Source: a virus
IMG/VR virus record: IMGVR_UViG_3300000956_000044
Span: 1 to 42,826 of that record
Length of the DNA: 42,826 nt
Direction: 5' to 3' (one strand)
The position numbers and the translations under genes were made by a program. Positions 17,857-24,462 of this stretch are shown in pieces. Under the pieces are notes generated by a model. The model searched no databases. It was not told the origin of the DNA and saw only the letters and a program-made list of their open reading frames with translations. The number at the start of each line of letters is the position of its first letter. Position 1 is the stretch's first letter.

Positions 17857-17887
17857 GACACGGACGACTTAACGGGCCGTCCGTGTC
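17857..17887 (+). other. 10-bp perfect hairpin between tail fibre and lysis genes
   Basis: GACACGGACG (17857-17866) pairs perfectly with CGTCCGTGTC (17878-17887) around an 11-base loop. No U-run follows, so it is not a standard intrinsic terminator. It could be a processing site or an RNA element separating virion and lysis genes. It lies 9 bases after the fibre stop. Confidence 0.7.
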
Positions 17888-17965
17888 CCTGGCCAAGCAG
17901 TACCCCATGACAAGCATGAGGAACCACATGGTTGAAAGGAAAGGTAGTACACAACTGGACGTGTT

Positions 17966-17985
17966 GGGGAGGCACAAAAGTGCCT
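17966..17985 (+). promoter_or_regulatory. stem-loop sequestering the holin ribosome-binding site and start
   Basis: AGGCAC (17970-17975), AAAA loop, GTGCCT (17980-17985) form a perfect 6-bp hairpin. The 5' arm includes the end of the Shine-Dalgarno GGGGAGG (17966-17972) and the 3' arm starts with the proposed GTG start codon (17980). When folded, both translation signals are paired. This resembles the structure-directed initiation control known at the lambda S holin gene. Later in-frame ATGs at 18016 and 18019 would be outside the hairpin. Confidence 0.6.
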
Positions 17986-18348
17986 AACTTATCAACACTT
18001 TGGGAATTTGGACTTATGATGACGTTTCATCCATTCACATTTTTATTAGCCGGAATCATGGTTCATTTCGGTAGAAAGGTGGTCGCCTCAAGAATGCACG
18101 AGAGCGACAAAATACCGTGTATTACGGATTACTGGAAGAAAAACCCTGTTCAAAGCGCTCTAGCTTTGATCGGTGCGTACATCGGTTACGGCCTATTCGT
18201 CGCTGGACCAGACTTTGAAAAGGCCGACCCTCAGTTACTCAACATGGCGAGAATGACGGCTTTTGGTGTTGGGTACATGGCTGACAACATATCCGACGCC
18301 ATCGGAGCCAAGGTCGCTAATAGAATTATTGGTACCGAGAAGCAATGA
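17980..18348 (+). CDS. putative holin
   Basis: The 122-residue product from GTG 17980 has two clear hydrophobic segments (FHPFTFLLAGIMVHFG at about 17-32; SALALIGAYIGYGLFVAG at about 56-73) and a weaker third one (about 86-105), with charged loops and C-terminus. It is the first gene of the lysis cassette, so a holin that permeabilises the inner membrane is the best call. A TTG at 17932 in the same frame is possible but lacks a good ribosome-binding site. Starts at 18016 or 18019 would give a form about 12 residues shorter, recalling holin/antiholin dual starts. The stop overlaps the next ATG. Confidence 0.68.
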   Translation: MPNLSTLWEFGLMMTFHPFTFLLAGIMVHFGRKVVASRMHESDKIPCITDYWKKNPVQSALALIGAYIGYGLFVAGPDFEKADPQLLNMARMTAFGVGYMADNISDAIGAKVANRIIGTEKQ

Positions 18349-18776
18349 AAATATCGGTATCTCTTAAACACGCTTTGCCAGAGAGAACGATAAGCGACAT
18401 ATTAGTAGATGGAGAGTGGTTTAGTTACGTTCTTGAGGACAAGGTTCGAGAGGTAAAGGGCAAGCCTGTATCGGAATGGAAGATTCAGAACAAGACCGCT
18501 ATGCCTTCTGGTTCTTATGACGTAACTCTTGAGGACTCTCCTAGATTTGGTAAAGACACCATCACCATCAAGAACGTTCCAGGTTTTACCGGTGTCCGGT
18601 GTCATGGTGGAAACAGCGAGGACGACACTGAAGGTTGCCCACTTCCAGGATTTGAATTGACCGACGACTACAAGATAAAGGCCGGCACTTCAGGTCCGGC
18701 CGTCGCTTCTCTAAAGATGAAAATCAGAGCCGCTATTGTTCGTGGTGAAAAAATCACGTGGGAAGTAACAAGATGA
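18345..18776 (+). CDS. DUF5675 family protein, candidate endolysin
   Basis: The 143-residue protein matches the DUF5675 pattern: SDILVDGEWFSYVLED (18-33), TAMPSGSYDVTLEDSPRFG (51-69), then VPGFTGVRCHGGN and DDTEGCPLPG (about 78-97). The conserved His and Cys (H-G-G-N and E-G-C) look like a catalytic His/Cys arrangement similar to L,D-transpeptidase-type active sites (inference). It lies between the holin and the spanins, exactly where an endolysin is expected, and no other muralytic gene is visible in the genome. No signal peptide is present, so it would need the holin. ATGA overlaps couple it to both neighbours. Confidence 0.78.
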   Translation: MKISVSLKHALPERTISDILVDGEWFSYVLEDKVREVKGKPVSEWKIQNKTAMPSGSYDVTLEDSPRFGKDTITIKNVPGFTGVRCHGGNSEDDTEGCPLPGFELTDDYKIKAGTSGPAVASLKMKIRAAIVRGEKITWEVTR

Positions 18777-19072
18777 TACAGAGGTTCGTTATATACGCCC
18801 TGGTCATTTGTATTCCGATAGCTACATACATTGGTTACGATTACGGAGAGGCCAAAGAACGCGACAGGTCGTCGAAAGCCTCACAAGAACTCACGAAATA
18901 CTCCATCGCCAAAGCCGCCGAGCTTCGTAAAGTGAAGGAAGCCAGCGCCAAGAAAACCTTAGAAACTATAAACGTCGTCAGGAATGCAAAAGATGAAACG
19001 AACTGCCTGGATACCGTTGCTCCTAAGCCTATTCGTGACGAGCTGCGCGACCTCCAATCCGTCAGCCGTTAA
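18773..19072 (+). CDS. i-spanin (Rz-like)
   Basis: This is a 99-residue type-II membrane protein: MIQRFVIYALVICIPIATYIGY forms one N-terminal membrane anchor, followed by a charged helical periplasmic domain (about 24-75) and a C-terminal segment with one Cys. ATG 18773 overlaps the DUF5675 stop (ATGA). The o-spanin gene begins inside it in another frame, the hallmark of Rz/Rz1 pairs. Together they fuse inner and outer membranes in the last step of lysis of a Gram-negative host. Confidence 0.88.
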   Translation: MIQRFVIYALVICIPIATYIGYDYGEAKERDRSSKASQELTKYSIAKAAELRKVKEASAKKTLETINVVRNAKDETNCLDTVAPKPIRDELRDLQSVSR

Positions 19073-19238
19073 TCTCGATCCTGAATTATTCGAGCCTGGG
19101 GAGCGTCCTATTCTTCATCTTGATCCAGATCGATCGACAAACCGTGAAGCTTGGGAATACCTATTCAGATCGGACCAGATAATCAGGAATCTTAACGATC
19201 AGATAAGAAAAATTTACGAGACTCTTTTGCGAAGTTAG
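18984..19238 (+). CDS. o-spanin lipoprotein (Rz1-like)
   Basis: The 84-residue outer-membrane lipoprotein has a signal peptide with lipobox (KRTAWIPLLLSLFVTSC); the lipidated Cys is followed by Ala, so sorting to the outer membrane is expected. It starts within the i-spanin gene in the +1 frame and extends about 166 bases beyond it, an overlapped rather than fully embedded pair. ATG 18993 is an alternative start three codons later. Its last 47 bases overlap the convergent methyltransferase gene. It ends the late operon; no terminator is visible here. Confidence 0.88.
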   Translation: MQKMKRTAWIPLLLSLFVTSCATSNPSAVNLDPELFEPGERPILHLDPDRSTNREAWEYLFRSDQIIRNLNDQIRKIYETLLRS

Positions 19239-20013
19239 ATAAACGTCTCTGCTTAAAGATAATCAACCGCCCGGTAATGCCAAGGCCAGTATCGGTCGAA
19301 CTCCCAAAAACCCGTGGCCGGTCCGTGACGAATGTCGATACAAGGTCATAGCCTGCGTTGTTTGCCTCTCTACAAATCTCTTTCCAGTTCGTTAGATGAA
19401 CGCAGCAGTCTCCCGCATATCCCAATCTGGTTTGTATCCTTTGAGTAGCAAGTATGGTTTCGGATGAGTTGTCGGGCGACAGGTGGCGACTAAGCACAAG
19501 GTATTTAGGCTCCGTATCCAAGAGAAAGCGAATCAGAGCTTTCCAGTCTTTAACGTACTGCAATACCCCCCGTAAAAATATCAAATCCGCTCCGTAAATA
19601 TCCGACGCCTTAACAGATCGAGAGTCGATAAAAGATATTCTGCTGTGTTTCTTTCTACCGACATTTATTAATGCAGTGCTGTCAACAACTATGTAATCGA
19701 CGTTATTAGCATCAGCGTTCGCAACGCAAGACTCGTACAGCTCTCCAATACCCCCACCGAAATCTACTACCTTTATTCGTCTTTCCTTCGACAAATCACT
19801 GATCAACGTACATAGAAAGAACTTGTCCACGTCCTTGGCAGTGTGCCCATTGGGTTCGTCCGCAAGCTTTTCTTGAATCCATAGCGTCGATGAAAACGGG
19901 TCTGACGTTTCGTTCCACGCATCCGTTCTCGCGTAGGTCGGCTTTTTATACAGCCACAGGTCCAATAAAATTGGCGGAACAATGCGCTTCGCTATCGATT
20001 TTATTCTGTGCAT
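19192..20013 (-). CDS. class I SAM methyltransferase, TIGR04325-like, cargo gene
   Basis: The 273-residue protein has the SAM-binding motif IKVVDFGGGIGELY (about 79-92), the acidic residue after strand two (YIVVDSTA) and post-motif ADLIFLRGVLQYVKDW, which fits the putative methyltransferase family TIGR04325 often found in polysaccharide clusters. It is transcribed against the late genes and its 3' end overlaps the o-spanin gene tail-to-tail by 47 bases. Only four bases separate it from the upstream membrane-protein gene, so the two form a unit that could be expressed in the lysogen. A glycan or lipid substrate is a guess. Confidence 0.78.
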   Translation of the reverse strand: MHRIKSIAKRIVPPILLDLWLYKKPTYARTDAWNETSDPFSSTLWIQEKLADEPNGHTAKDVDKFFLCTLISDLSKERRIKVVDFGGGIGELYESCVANADANNVDYIVVDSTALINVGRKKHSRISFIDSRSVKASDIYGADLIFLRGVLQYVKDWKALIRFLLDTEPKYLVLSRHLSPDNSSETILATQRIQTRLGYAGDCCVHLTNWKEICREANNAGYDLVSTFVTDRPRVFGSSTDTGLGITGRLIIFKQRRLSNFAKESRKFFLSDR

Positions 20014-20017
20014 TGGC

Positions 20018-20695
20018 TTATTGGAGCTTGAACCGTTTTTCTAAGGAGACTGCGTACACCGTACTAAACCCGCTCGGCCATCCTCCGCCGATGTTATCGT
20101 TAAAGACGTAAGCGCCCACACGATAGTTGTCCTCAAGCTTAATCTTAAGCCCGAAGAAATAGCCAAACCCATTAAGCGAGCTATCCGGGGTGTTGAGCAA
20201 GTCTTCACGCTCGACTAAATCCTTGTCAGGCTCCTGCGTCTGTATTTTGAACCGGCGATGAAGGTATGTAAAACCTCCCTCGAATGCCATGTATTTCGTT
20301 GCATATTCAAGGGAAACCGCGAGACCCGAAGCGCTTGTTTGGGCTACGTACCTTTGTGTATCTCCGCAAATAGCCGGGGACAATGTACCACTGCTTAGTG
20401 CACAGTTCTCATCGTTGGCAGCTCGTGAGTCCTTTTTCGCGTGGCCCAACCATACACCGGCTACGTTGACGGAAAGGTCTTCCGTTACCCCAAAGCTCAA
20501 TCCTAGCCGTGCGTAGTACGACCGCAATTTTTCCTTCGATGAATACCCCATGCAGTCCTGGTGCCACAAATCACAAGGTGGTGCGTCGTGTTGGGATATT
20601 CCGCCTTCGGCCAGTATTTGAACTTCTGCCTTAGCGGTAAACGCAAACAGCAGAAACAGTACAGCGACGATCCGTGTAAAATGGCTTCCAGCCAT
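20018..20695 (-). CDS. secreted outer-membrane beta-barrel-like protein, cargo gene
   Basis: The 225-residue protein has a clean Sec signal peptide (MAGSHFTRIVAVLFLLFAFTAKA, cleavage after residue 23) and a mature part of alternating hydrophobic/polar strands (YYARLGLSFGV, LSVNVAGVWLGH, GLAVSLEYATKYMAFEGGFTY, YRVGAYVFNDN). It ends STVYAVSLEKRFKLQ, close to the beta-signal of outer-membrane barrels, though the terminal residue is Gln and not Phe. It may alter the lysogen surface, for example by blocking receptors (inference). AGGAG precedes its ATG. It also has four Cys in an early loop region. I do not recognise the exact family. Confidence 0.72.
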   Translation of the reverse strand: MAGSHFTRIVAVLFLLFAFTAKAEVQILAEGGISQHDAPPCDLWHQDCMGYSSKEKLRSYYARLGLSFGVTEDLSVNVAGVWLGHAKKDSRAANDENCALSSGTLSPAICGDTQRYVAQTSASGLAVSLEYATKYMAFEGGFTYLHRRFKIQTQEPDKDLVEREDLLNTPDSSLNGFGYFFGLKIKLEDNYRVGAYVFNDNIGGGWPSGFSTVYAVSLEKRFKLQ

Positions 20696-20734
20696 GACGC
20701 ATCTCCTATCCAGTTGCGTTGTGGTGAGTCGTGG

Positions 20735-20760
20735 CCGGAGGTAGTTCTAGCTACCTTCGG
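20735..20760 (-). other. hairpin separating cargo genes from leftward operon
   Basis: CCGGAGGTAG (20735-20744) pairs with CTACCTTCGG (20751-20760), 10 bp with one G-U on one strand and a six-base loop. It lies in the gap between the cargo gene start (20695) and the last small gene of the leftward cluster (stop 20779). It has no U-run on the minus strand, so it may be a weak terminator or a processing site. Confidence 0.55.
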
Positions 20761-20778
20761 TCGCGCATGTTTTAGTGC

Positions 20779-20958
20779 TTAATCGTTATCGGCCTCTCGT
20801 TCTTTTACTTCTTCAATTTCGGAGTCGTGCCAATACAGGTCGTTCGGCTCTCCGTCGCACATATCATGCGCCAAGTCCTTGGCCTCTTCCTGTGAATTGG
20901 CGCGTATGAAATGCCTATACTCGCTTTTGAATATGGTCTTGACCTTGTAAACCGGCAT
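20779..20958 (-). CDS. hypothetical acidic small protein
   Basis: This 59-residue ORF runs from ATG 20958, one base overlapping the stop of the upstream gene (TAATG arrangement). It begins MPVYKVKTIFKSEYRHFIRA, continues with a helix containing QEEAKDLAHDMC, and is strongly acidic at the C-terminus (EIEEVKEREADND). The beta-beta-alpha start is common in small phage proteins of unknown role. Support comes from coupling and coding-like sequence. Confidence 0.65.
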   Translation of the reverse strand: MPVYKVKTIFKSEYRHFIRANSQEEAKDLAHDMCDGEPNDLYWHDSEIEEVKEREADND

Positions 20959-21206
20959 TATTTCCGCTCCTTAAAAAACTCCTCAATTGTTTTTACAAGA
21001 GCTTCAATTAATGGTGGGCGTTCTCCAGCTCTAAGTCCGTAATTGGACCATTCTCCAGTAGGGTCCGGTAAAGCACACACAAGCCTATCCGAACTGGTTG
21101 GCGCATATCCTTTTGGGAGCCAAGTTACATACCATGTCGCGCACTTAGGGAAGTGCTCGCTTCCGCTAAAAGAAACAGTGCAGCATGGCTCTCTCTTGTC
21201 GCTCAT
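20958..21206 (-). CDS. hypothetical small protein
   Basis: The 82-residue product has several Cys (EPCCTVSF, FPKCATW, LVCALPD) and ends with a helix EALVKTIEEFFKERK. The start ATG 21206 has GGAG a few bases upstream. It sits in a short minus-strand cluster (20779-21689) between attP and the cargo genes. No family is recognised. Confidence 0.6.
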   Translation of the reverse strand: MSDKREPCCTVSFSGSEHFPKCATWYVTWLPKGYAPTSSDRLVCALPDPTGEWSNYGLRAGERPPLIEALVKTIEEFFKERK

Positions 21207-21231
21207 TTCCGCTCCTTCACTGGGTATGCTT

Positions 21232-21369
21232 TTACTTCAATCGTTCGATAAACTTCTTTAGCTTCGGTATCCAAGCCGGTTTGACCCAAGTCTGAAATAA
21301 CGTGAATCCTTGCTCGCGCATACGCTCGCGCTCTCGGCGCTTGCGTTCTGTTGCTGTCTTGTCTTTCAT
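21232..21369 (-). CDS. small basic protein, phage RxR-type
   Basis: This 45-residue ORF starts at ATG 21369, overlapping the upstream stop (ATGA). It begins with a very basic helix, ERKRRERERMREQGFT, followed by LFQTWVKPAWIPKLKKFIERLK. The pattern of Arg-rich helix, aromatic-Trp-Val and Leu-Lys-Lys helix is a recurrent small phage protein. Function is unknown; it may bind nucleic acid. Confidence 0.65.
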   Translation of the reverse strand: MKDKTATERKRRERERMREQGFTLFQTWVKPAWIPKLKKFIERLK

Positions 21370-21689
21370 TGTCCTTTGGCTTTGGCGATGACGGTGCCGA
21401 GTTTTTCCGGCATGATCGATCCGCCTACAATGTCTTCCGGCAACGTCTCAATCCAGCGCTTTGCATCCATCAACGCCTCCAACAACTCCGACGCGACTGC
21501 GTAAGGTCCGCTCAGATTTACGTCGAGCGGATGCGGGCAAGTTCCGTTGCCGACAAGCTCAACGCCTTTAGGGAGCACCTTCGTAGCTACGCCGCACAAA
21601 CCGGTGCTGCCATCGGCGCAAACAACAGCGGTTACGGTGAAGTTGTGAGAACGCACAACGTGTTTCGGGTCCAGGATTGGGTCGTTCAT
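21366..21689 (-). CDS. hypothetical protein beside attP
   Basis: The 107-residue protein has no signal peptide or membrane segment, three Cys (VVCADGSTGLCG, NGTCPHP) and a C-terminal helical region. It has AGGAGATGAACC before its ATG at 21689, and a candidate promoter lies 25-55 bases further upstream, so the four-gene cluster down to 20779 may have its own transcription separate from the main leftward operon. After integration this cluster lies at the opposite prophage end from int. Confidence 0.62.
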   Translation of the reverse strand: MNDPILDPKHVVRSHNFTVTAVVCADGSTGLCGVATKVLPKGVELVGNGTCPHPLDVNLSGPYAVASELLEALMDAKRWIETLPEDIVGGSIMPEKLGTVIAKAKGQ

Positions 21690-21714
21690 GGTTCATCTCC
21701 TATGTATAAGTAAC

Positions 21715-21742
21715 ACTATACACCGTGACATGTCACATGCAA
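21715..21742 (-). promoter_or_regulatory. candidate promoter with embedded palindrome
   Basis: On the minus strand TTGCAT (21742-21737) and TATAGT (21720-21715) are separated by 16 bases. Next to the -35 the spacer holds the perfect 12-bp palindrome GTGACATGTCAC (21725-21736). The -10 is a good match and the -35 is weak. The palindrome may be a repressor or integration-host-type site. It would drive the cluster 21689 to 20779. Confidence 0.45.
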
Positions 21743-21758
21743 CTACCGCTCATCGGCT

Positions 21759-21939
21759 AGTGCCAAATCCAGTGCCAAATGGTGGTATCTGTAGGTATCC
21801 CATAGTGGTATTCCAGCAGAAATACGTAAATTCACTGTACTGTTTTACCTACGAGGAGGGTTCAAATCCCTCTCTCTCCGCCATTTTTACACTAGACATG
21901 TCGATTTCTTCAATTTCTAGTGCCTTATTAGTGCCAAAT
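21759..21939. other. attP: attP: tRNA-Ser 3' end core with flanking arm repeats
   Basis: The core (21856-21883) reads as the 3' end of a tRNA: T-arm GAGGG-TTCAAAT-CCCTC (21856-21872), acceptor strand TCTCTCC (21873-21879), discriminator G and CCA (21880-21883). Discriminator G with this acceptor points to tRNA-Ser. Flanking it are direct repeats of AGTGCCAAAT: exact copies at 21759-21768, 21771-21780 and 21930-21939, and a variant AGTGCCTTAT at 21919-21928. A pair on each side is what integrase arm-binding sites look like. The core and right arm lie inside the 3' end of the integrase gene. Confidence 0.85.
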
Positions 21940-23060
21940 CCCATCGATTTTTTGATGTCCTCGATGGTATTTTCGTCTGATCCACGGAGCCATTTTGCAT
22001 AAGTCCTCAGCATGACATTGGTGCTATGGCCGTGTTGTTCAGATACCCAAAGCAGGTTTTTACCTATCATGAGGTTCCAAGTCACGGAGCTATGGCGGGT
22101 TTGGTATGGCTCCCTGTATCTCACCCCAATCCTTTTATGGGTAAATTCCCACCTTCGCCATTGAACCTGTAAGTCGTGGTAAGGACTGCCGTTCTCATGG
22201 CCGAAGACATGCTTTCCCCATAGTCCTGTAAGGCACCACTGGCGTTCTAGGACCGCTCTAGCGCGTGGATTCAGTTCTACCTCTCTCTCAACGCTGGTTT
22301 TCGTCGTGCTCTTGTCCCTGGCCATTACGCGGGCCTTAGACACGCGGATTACGCCTTTATGCCTATCCACGTCTTTCCACTGTAAAGCGATGGCCTCGGA
22401 AGGTCTTAGGCCGGTAAAGAACGAGAATTCAAAGTAGTTGCCTAACCACTTTCCATTGTCCTCCCTGAGACCTGCTAGGAGGTATTCGGCCTCATCGATG
22501 TGGTACGGGTCCGGGGGAGGGGTTTGGACCTTGAGAGTCTTCAGGTGTTTAGCCGGAGAACTAGGAATAATCATGTCGTGAACTGCGAAGTCAAATACAC
22601 CCCTTGCTACGCTCGCTATGTTGTTGCGAGTTTTTGGAGAAGCGGGGTGATTGTTCATCTCTTTAGTAAGGTCGGAATACCTTACGTCCCCTATGATCTT
22701 ATCGCCTATCCTCGGAATCCAGAAGGACTCAAGGATTTTCCGATAGCTTTCATACGTCGAATAAGCCACCTGCGATTTGATGGAAGCCAAATAGAGATGG
22801 GATACCTCGCGAAAGGTCTTTCTATCGACACCTGGAGTTTTATCGAGAAACTTGTATTCGGGGAATTCTTCAGCAAATACAAAAGTTCCGTTACGGATAT
22901 CGTTAGCGATTCGGTTGAGTCTAATACGCGCATTACGTAGATTGGTTTCGGTAGGCTTTATTTGCAGAGTAGGGCGGTATCGTTTCCCTTGGTAAGAGAA
23001 GCTGAATTCAATCCTATTCCCTTTAGCCTTTACCCCGCCCGTTTTTGACCTTCTACCCAT
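21849..23060 (-). CDS. int: tyrosine-recombinase integrase
   Basis: The 403-residue protein has an N-terminal arm-binding part with GNRIEFSFSYQGKRYRPT, a core-binding domain (about 85-165) and a catalytic domain with Arg in FFTGLRPSEAIALQW, the R-H pair in YQTRHSSVTW (the usual first His is Tyr) and GHSTNVMLRTYAKW carrying the late His and the nucleophilic Tyr. It catalyses integration at a tRNA-Ser gene. The C-terminus AEREGFEPSS is encoded by the tRNA-like attP core itself, so the last residues and the stop codon change partners when the phage integrates. The start overlaps the excisionase gene by 31 bases. Confidence 0.95.
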   Translation of the reverse strand: MGRRSKTGGVKAKGNRIEFSFSYQGKRYRPTLQIKPTETNLRNARIRLNRIANDIRNGTFVFAEEFPEYKFLDKTPGVDRKTFREVSHLYLASIKSQVAYSTYESYRKILESFWIPRIGDKIIGDVRYSDLTKEMNNHPASPKTRNNIASVARGVFDFAVHDMIIPSSPAKHLKTLKVQTPPPDPYHIDEAEYLLAGLREDNGKWLGNYFEFSFFTGLRPSEAIALQWKDVDRHKGVIRVSKARVMARDKSTTKTSVEREVELNPRARAVLERQWCLTGLWGKHVFGHENGSPYHDLQVQWRRWEFTHKRIGVRYREPYQTRHSSVTWNLMIGKNLLWVSEQHGHSTNVMLRTYAKWLRGSDENTIEDIKKSMGFGTNKALEIEEIDMSSVKMAEREGFEPSS

Positions 23061-23224
23061 TTGTAGAAACCCTCCATGTCTACCAGGATATGCCCGTCCG
23101 GCGCTCTTCTATATTCTCTACCTTCGCGCCAAACACCGGTCGCGATCTTACCCTCGATAGACCTTCGTGTGTAGCCCGCGAGGTCTTCGAACTTATCTAT
23201 TAATACGTAACGCGATTGATACAC
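23030..23224 (-). CDS. xis: excisionase-like winged-helix protein
   Basis: The 64-residue protein reads as a small MerR-like winged helix: YVLIDKFEDLAGYTRRSIEGKIATGVW is the helix-turn-helix and EYRRAPDGHILVDMEGFYKWVEG the wing and last helix. This is the layout of small phage excisionases that bind next to the core and direct integrase to excision. It lies directly upstream of int and overlaps its start by 31 bases, so the two are coupled. Confidence 0.82.
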   Translation of the reverse strand: MYQSRYVLIDKFEDLAGYTRRSIEGKIATGVWREGREYRRAPDGHILVDMEGFYKWVEGQKRAG

Positions 23225-23245
23225 TACTCACCCTCGTCCGGTGCT

Positions 23246-23470
23246 TCAGAAATAAAATGGTTTTGCCACTTCCAGCTCTACTACGCGCAATCCTTTTTCA
23301 TATTCAGGACGTGGTGAGCTAAACTCGTCTATCATTTCCTTTGCTGCGCGCAATGCGCCAGACTTTGTTTCGGCTCTTATAAATACGACTATGTTGTTTA
23401 GGCTGCCAGCGTATTTTGCTTTCGGCCTACGGATCACGATAAATGTTTTAATCTTGTCGAAGTAGTTCAT
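23246..23470 (-). CDS. hypothetical small protein
   Basis: A 74-residue product with a beta-alpha-beta feel (TFIVIRRPKAKYAGSLNNIVVFIRAETKSGALRAAKEMIDEF) resembling the many small ferredoxin-fold-like phage proteins. One base separates it from the upstream gene stop. No function is assignable. Confidence 0.6.
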   Translation of the reverse strand: MNYFDKIKTFIVIRRPKAKYAGSLNNIVVFIRAETKSGALRAAKEMIDEFSSPRPEYEKGLRVVELEVAKPFYF

Positions 23471-23471
23471 A

Positions 23472-23789
23472 TCACCCCTCCCGTTGAGAGCCTTTAGGCT
23501 CGTTGCGCGGCGTAGCCGCTATCGTGGCGGTGGATTTGATGGCCTTACGAAGTCCGTCTATTGCTTCCTGGCCTTCAAAGGAAAGCCAAGCGCCGGTTTG
23601 TTCACTGCCGTTGCAGTCTGTGGGAGAGCAGTCATCCGCCCATCGTGAAACTACCTCAGCTGCTTTTAGCAAAGCGTCCAACTCCCGCCTTAACTCCGCA
23701 TTGGCGTGTTTCAAGGATGCGAGCTCAAGTTTCATCTGGTTACAGTTATCCAACATAGAAAGCTCCATAAACGACCACTTCCCGTTCAT
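23472..23789 (-). CDS. coiled-coil hypothetical protein
   Basis: The 105-residue protein has a heptad-rich helix MKLELASLKHANAELRREL (about 19-38) then a segment with DDCSPTDCNG. The start at 23789 overlaps the upstream gene by 4 bases (ATGA). Similar helix-first small proteins occur elsewhere in this operon (26215-26574, 30798-31376). The function is unknown. Confidence 0.6.
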   Translation of the reverse strand: MNGKWSFMELSMLDNCNQMKLELASLKHANAELRRELDALLKAAEVVSRWADDCSPTDCNGSEQTGAWLSFEGQEAIDGLRKAIKSTATIAATPRNEPKGSQREG

Positions 23790-23998
23790 TTCATCATCTC
23801 ATCGAGGGTGGAGAGTTCTTTGTTTACTTCATCGGATATCATGGTGCTGTTCCTGGTCGCCTGAATCACCCGTTGCTGCTGCTCCGCTATGGCGATGGCT
23901 TTCTCTATGTCCTTGTACTCTCGAACATCACCGAGCCATTTACCCATTACATGCTGAGCGTACTTGAGAGAGGCTACAACTGGATCATCCCTATTCAT
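23786..23998 (-). CDS. helical hypothetical protein
   Basis: The 70-residue product is entirely helical and charged (DIEKAIAIAEQQQRVIQATRN). Its start overlaps the upstream stop by 4 bases and its stop overlaps the downstream start, so it is locked in the coupled series. No domain is recognised. Confidence 0.6.
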   Translation of the reverse strand: MNRDDPVVASLKYAQHVMGKWLGDVREYKDIEKAIAIAEQQQRVIQATRNSTMISDEVNKELSTLDEMMK

Positions 23999-24462
23999 TC
24001 CTTCTCTCCTGGTGATGGGGCGGCGTCCACAGCGGCACGATAAGAAGCTACCATGGTGCTTTTAACTATCGCTGCATTATGCATCTCATCTGTCATTTCT
24101 AAAGGAACCAACTTCCACCCATCCGGCACACCCTCAGCGCGTGAACGCATGGCGGCGAAGCGTTCTGCCATTTGTCTTAATGCCGCCGTCGGGTAATCAA
24201 CATCTATCCCGTCTTTCCATCTAGTGAAGGTGAGGCAATCGTATTGATTGCCGTCTACGCCAGAATCTTTCAGTACGCGCATTATCTCGTCGTCTGAAAT
24301 CGCCTTCCCCCGCAATTCGTCCTTTGGCTTCGCTTCGTCTGCCTCGCATCGGGCGAGGAGGCGGCGGGCGAGTTCGAGCATATCGTCGCAATGATCTTGT
24401 CCATTTGGATTTTCTCCAAGGACTAGAACGCGCTCCGCAATCTGCTTGTCGGTTTCGATCAT
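23995..24462 (-). CDS. hypothetical protein with internal RWKDGI domain (paralogue of 25668-26039)
   Basis: The 155-residue protein contains a block SDDEIMRVLKDSGVD, FTRWKDGIDVDYPTAAL and MAERFAAMRSRA (about 55-110) that is repeated with clear similarity in the protein encoded at 25668-26039 (TDSEIMDALHASGLK, FERWKDGIEIDVPSYGL, AWMASRA). The segment after it, VPDGWKLVPLEMTDEM, is the common phage GWKLVP motif. The two genes look like diverged duplicates within one operon. The function is unknown. Confidence 0.65.
   Translation of the reverse strand: MIETDKQIAERVLVLGENPNGQDHCDDMLELARRLLARCEADEAKPKDELRGKAISDDEIMRVLKDSGVDGNQYDCLTFTRWKDGIDVDYPTAALRQMAERFAAMRSRAEGVPDGWKLVPLEMTDEMHNAAIVKSTMVASYRAAVDAAPSPGEKE

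Noticed and set aside
17907-17987. A 26-codon frame between the tail fibre and the holin gene
   Set aside because: It overlaps the holin start in another frame, has no ribosome site and no recognisable composition; the hairpin is the better explanation for the segment.
20290-21713. Several + strand frames of 64-120 codons across the cargo and attP-side genes
   Set aside because: They overlap better minus-strand genes with signal peptide, ribosome sites and coupled starts.
21856-21883. A tRNA-Ser gene
   Set aside because: Only the T-arm, acceptor 3' strand, G and CCA are present; there is no D-arm, anticodon or variable arm upstream, so it is an attP core, not a functional tRNA.
22500-22940. 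A 146-codon + strand frame inside the integrase gene
   Set aside because: It is a shadow of the strong minus-strand integrase frame, with no ribosome site or family signal.
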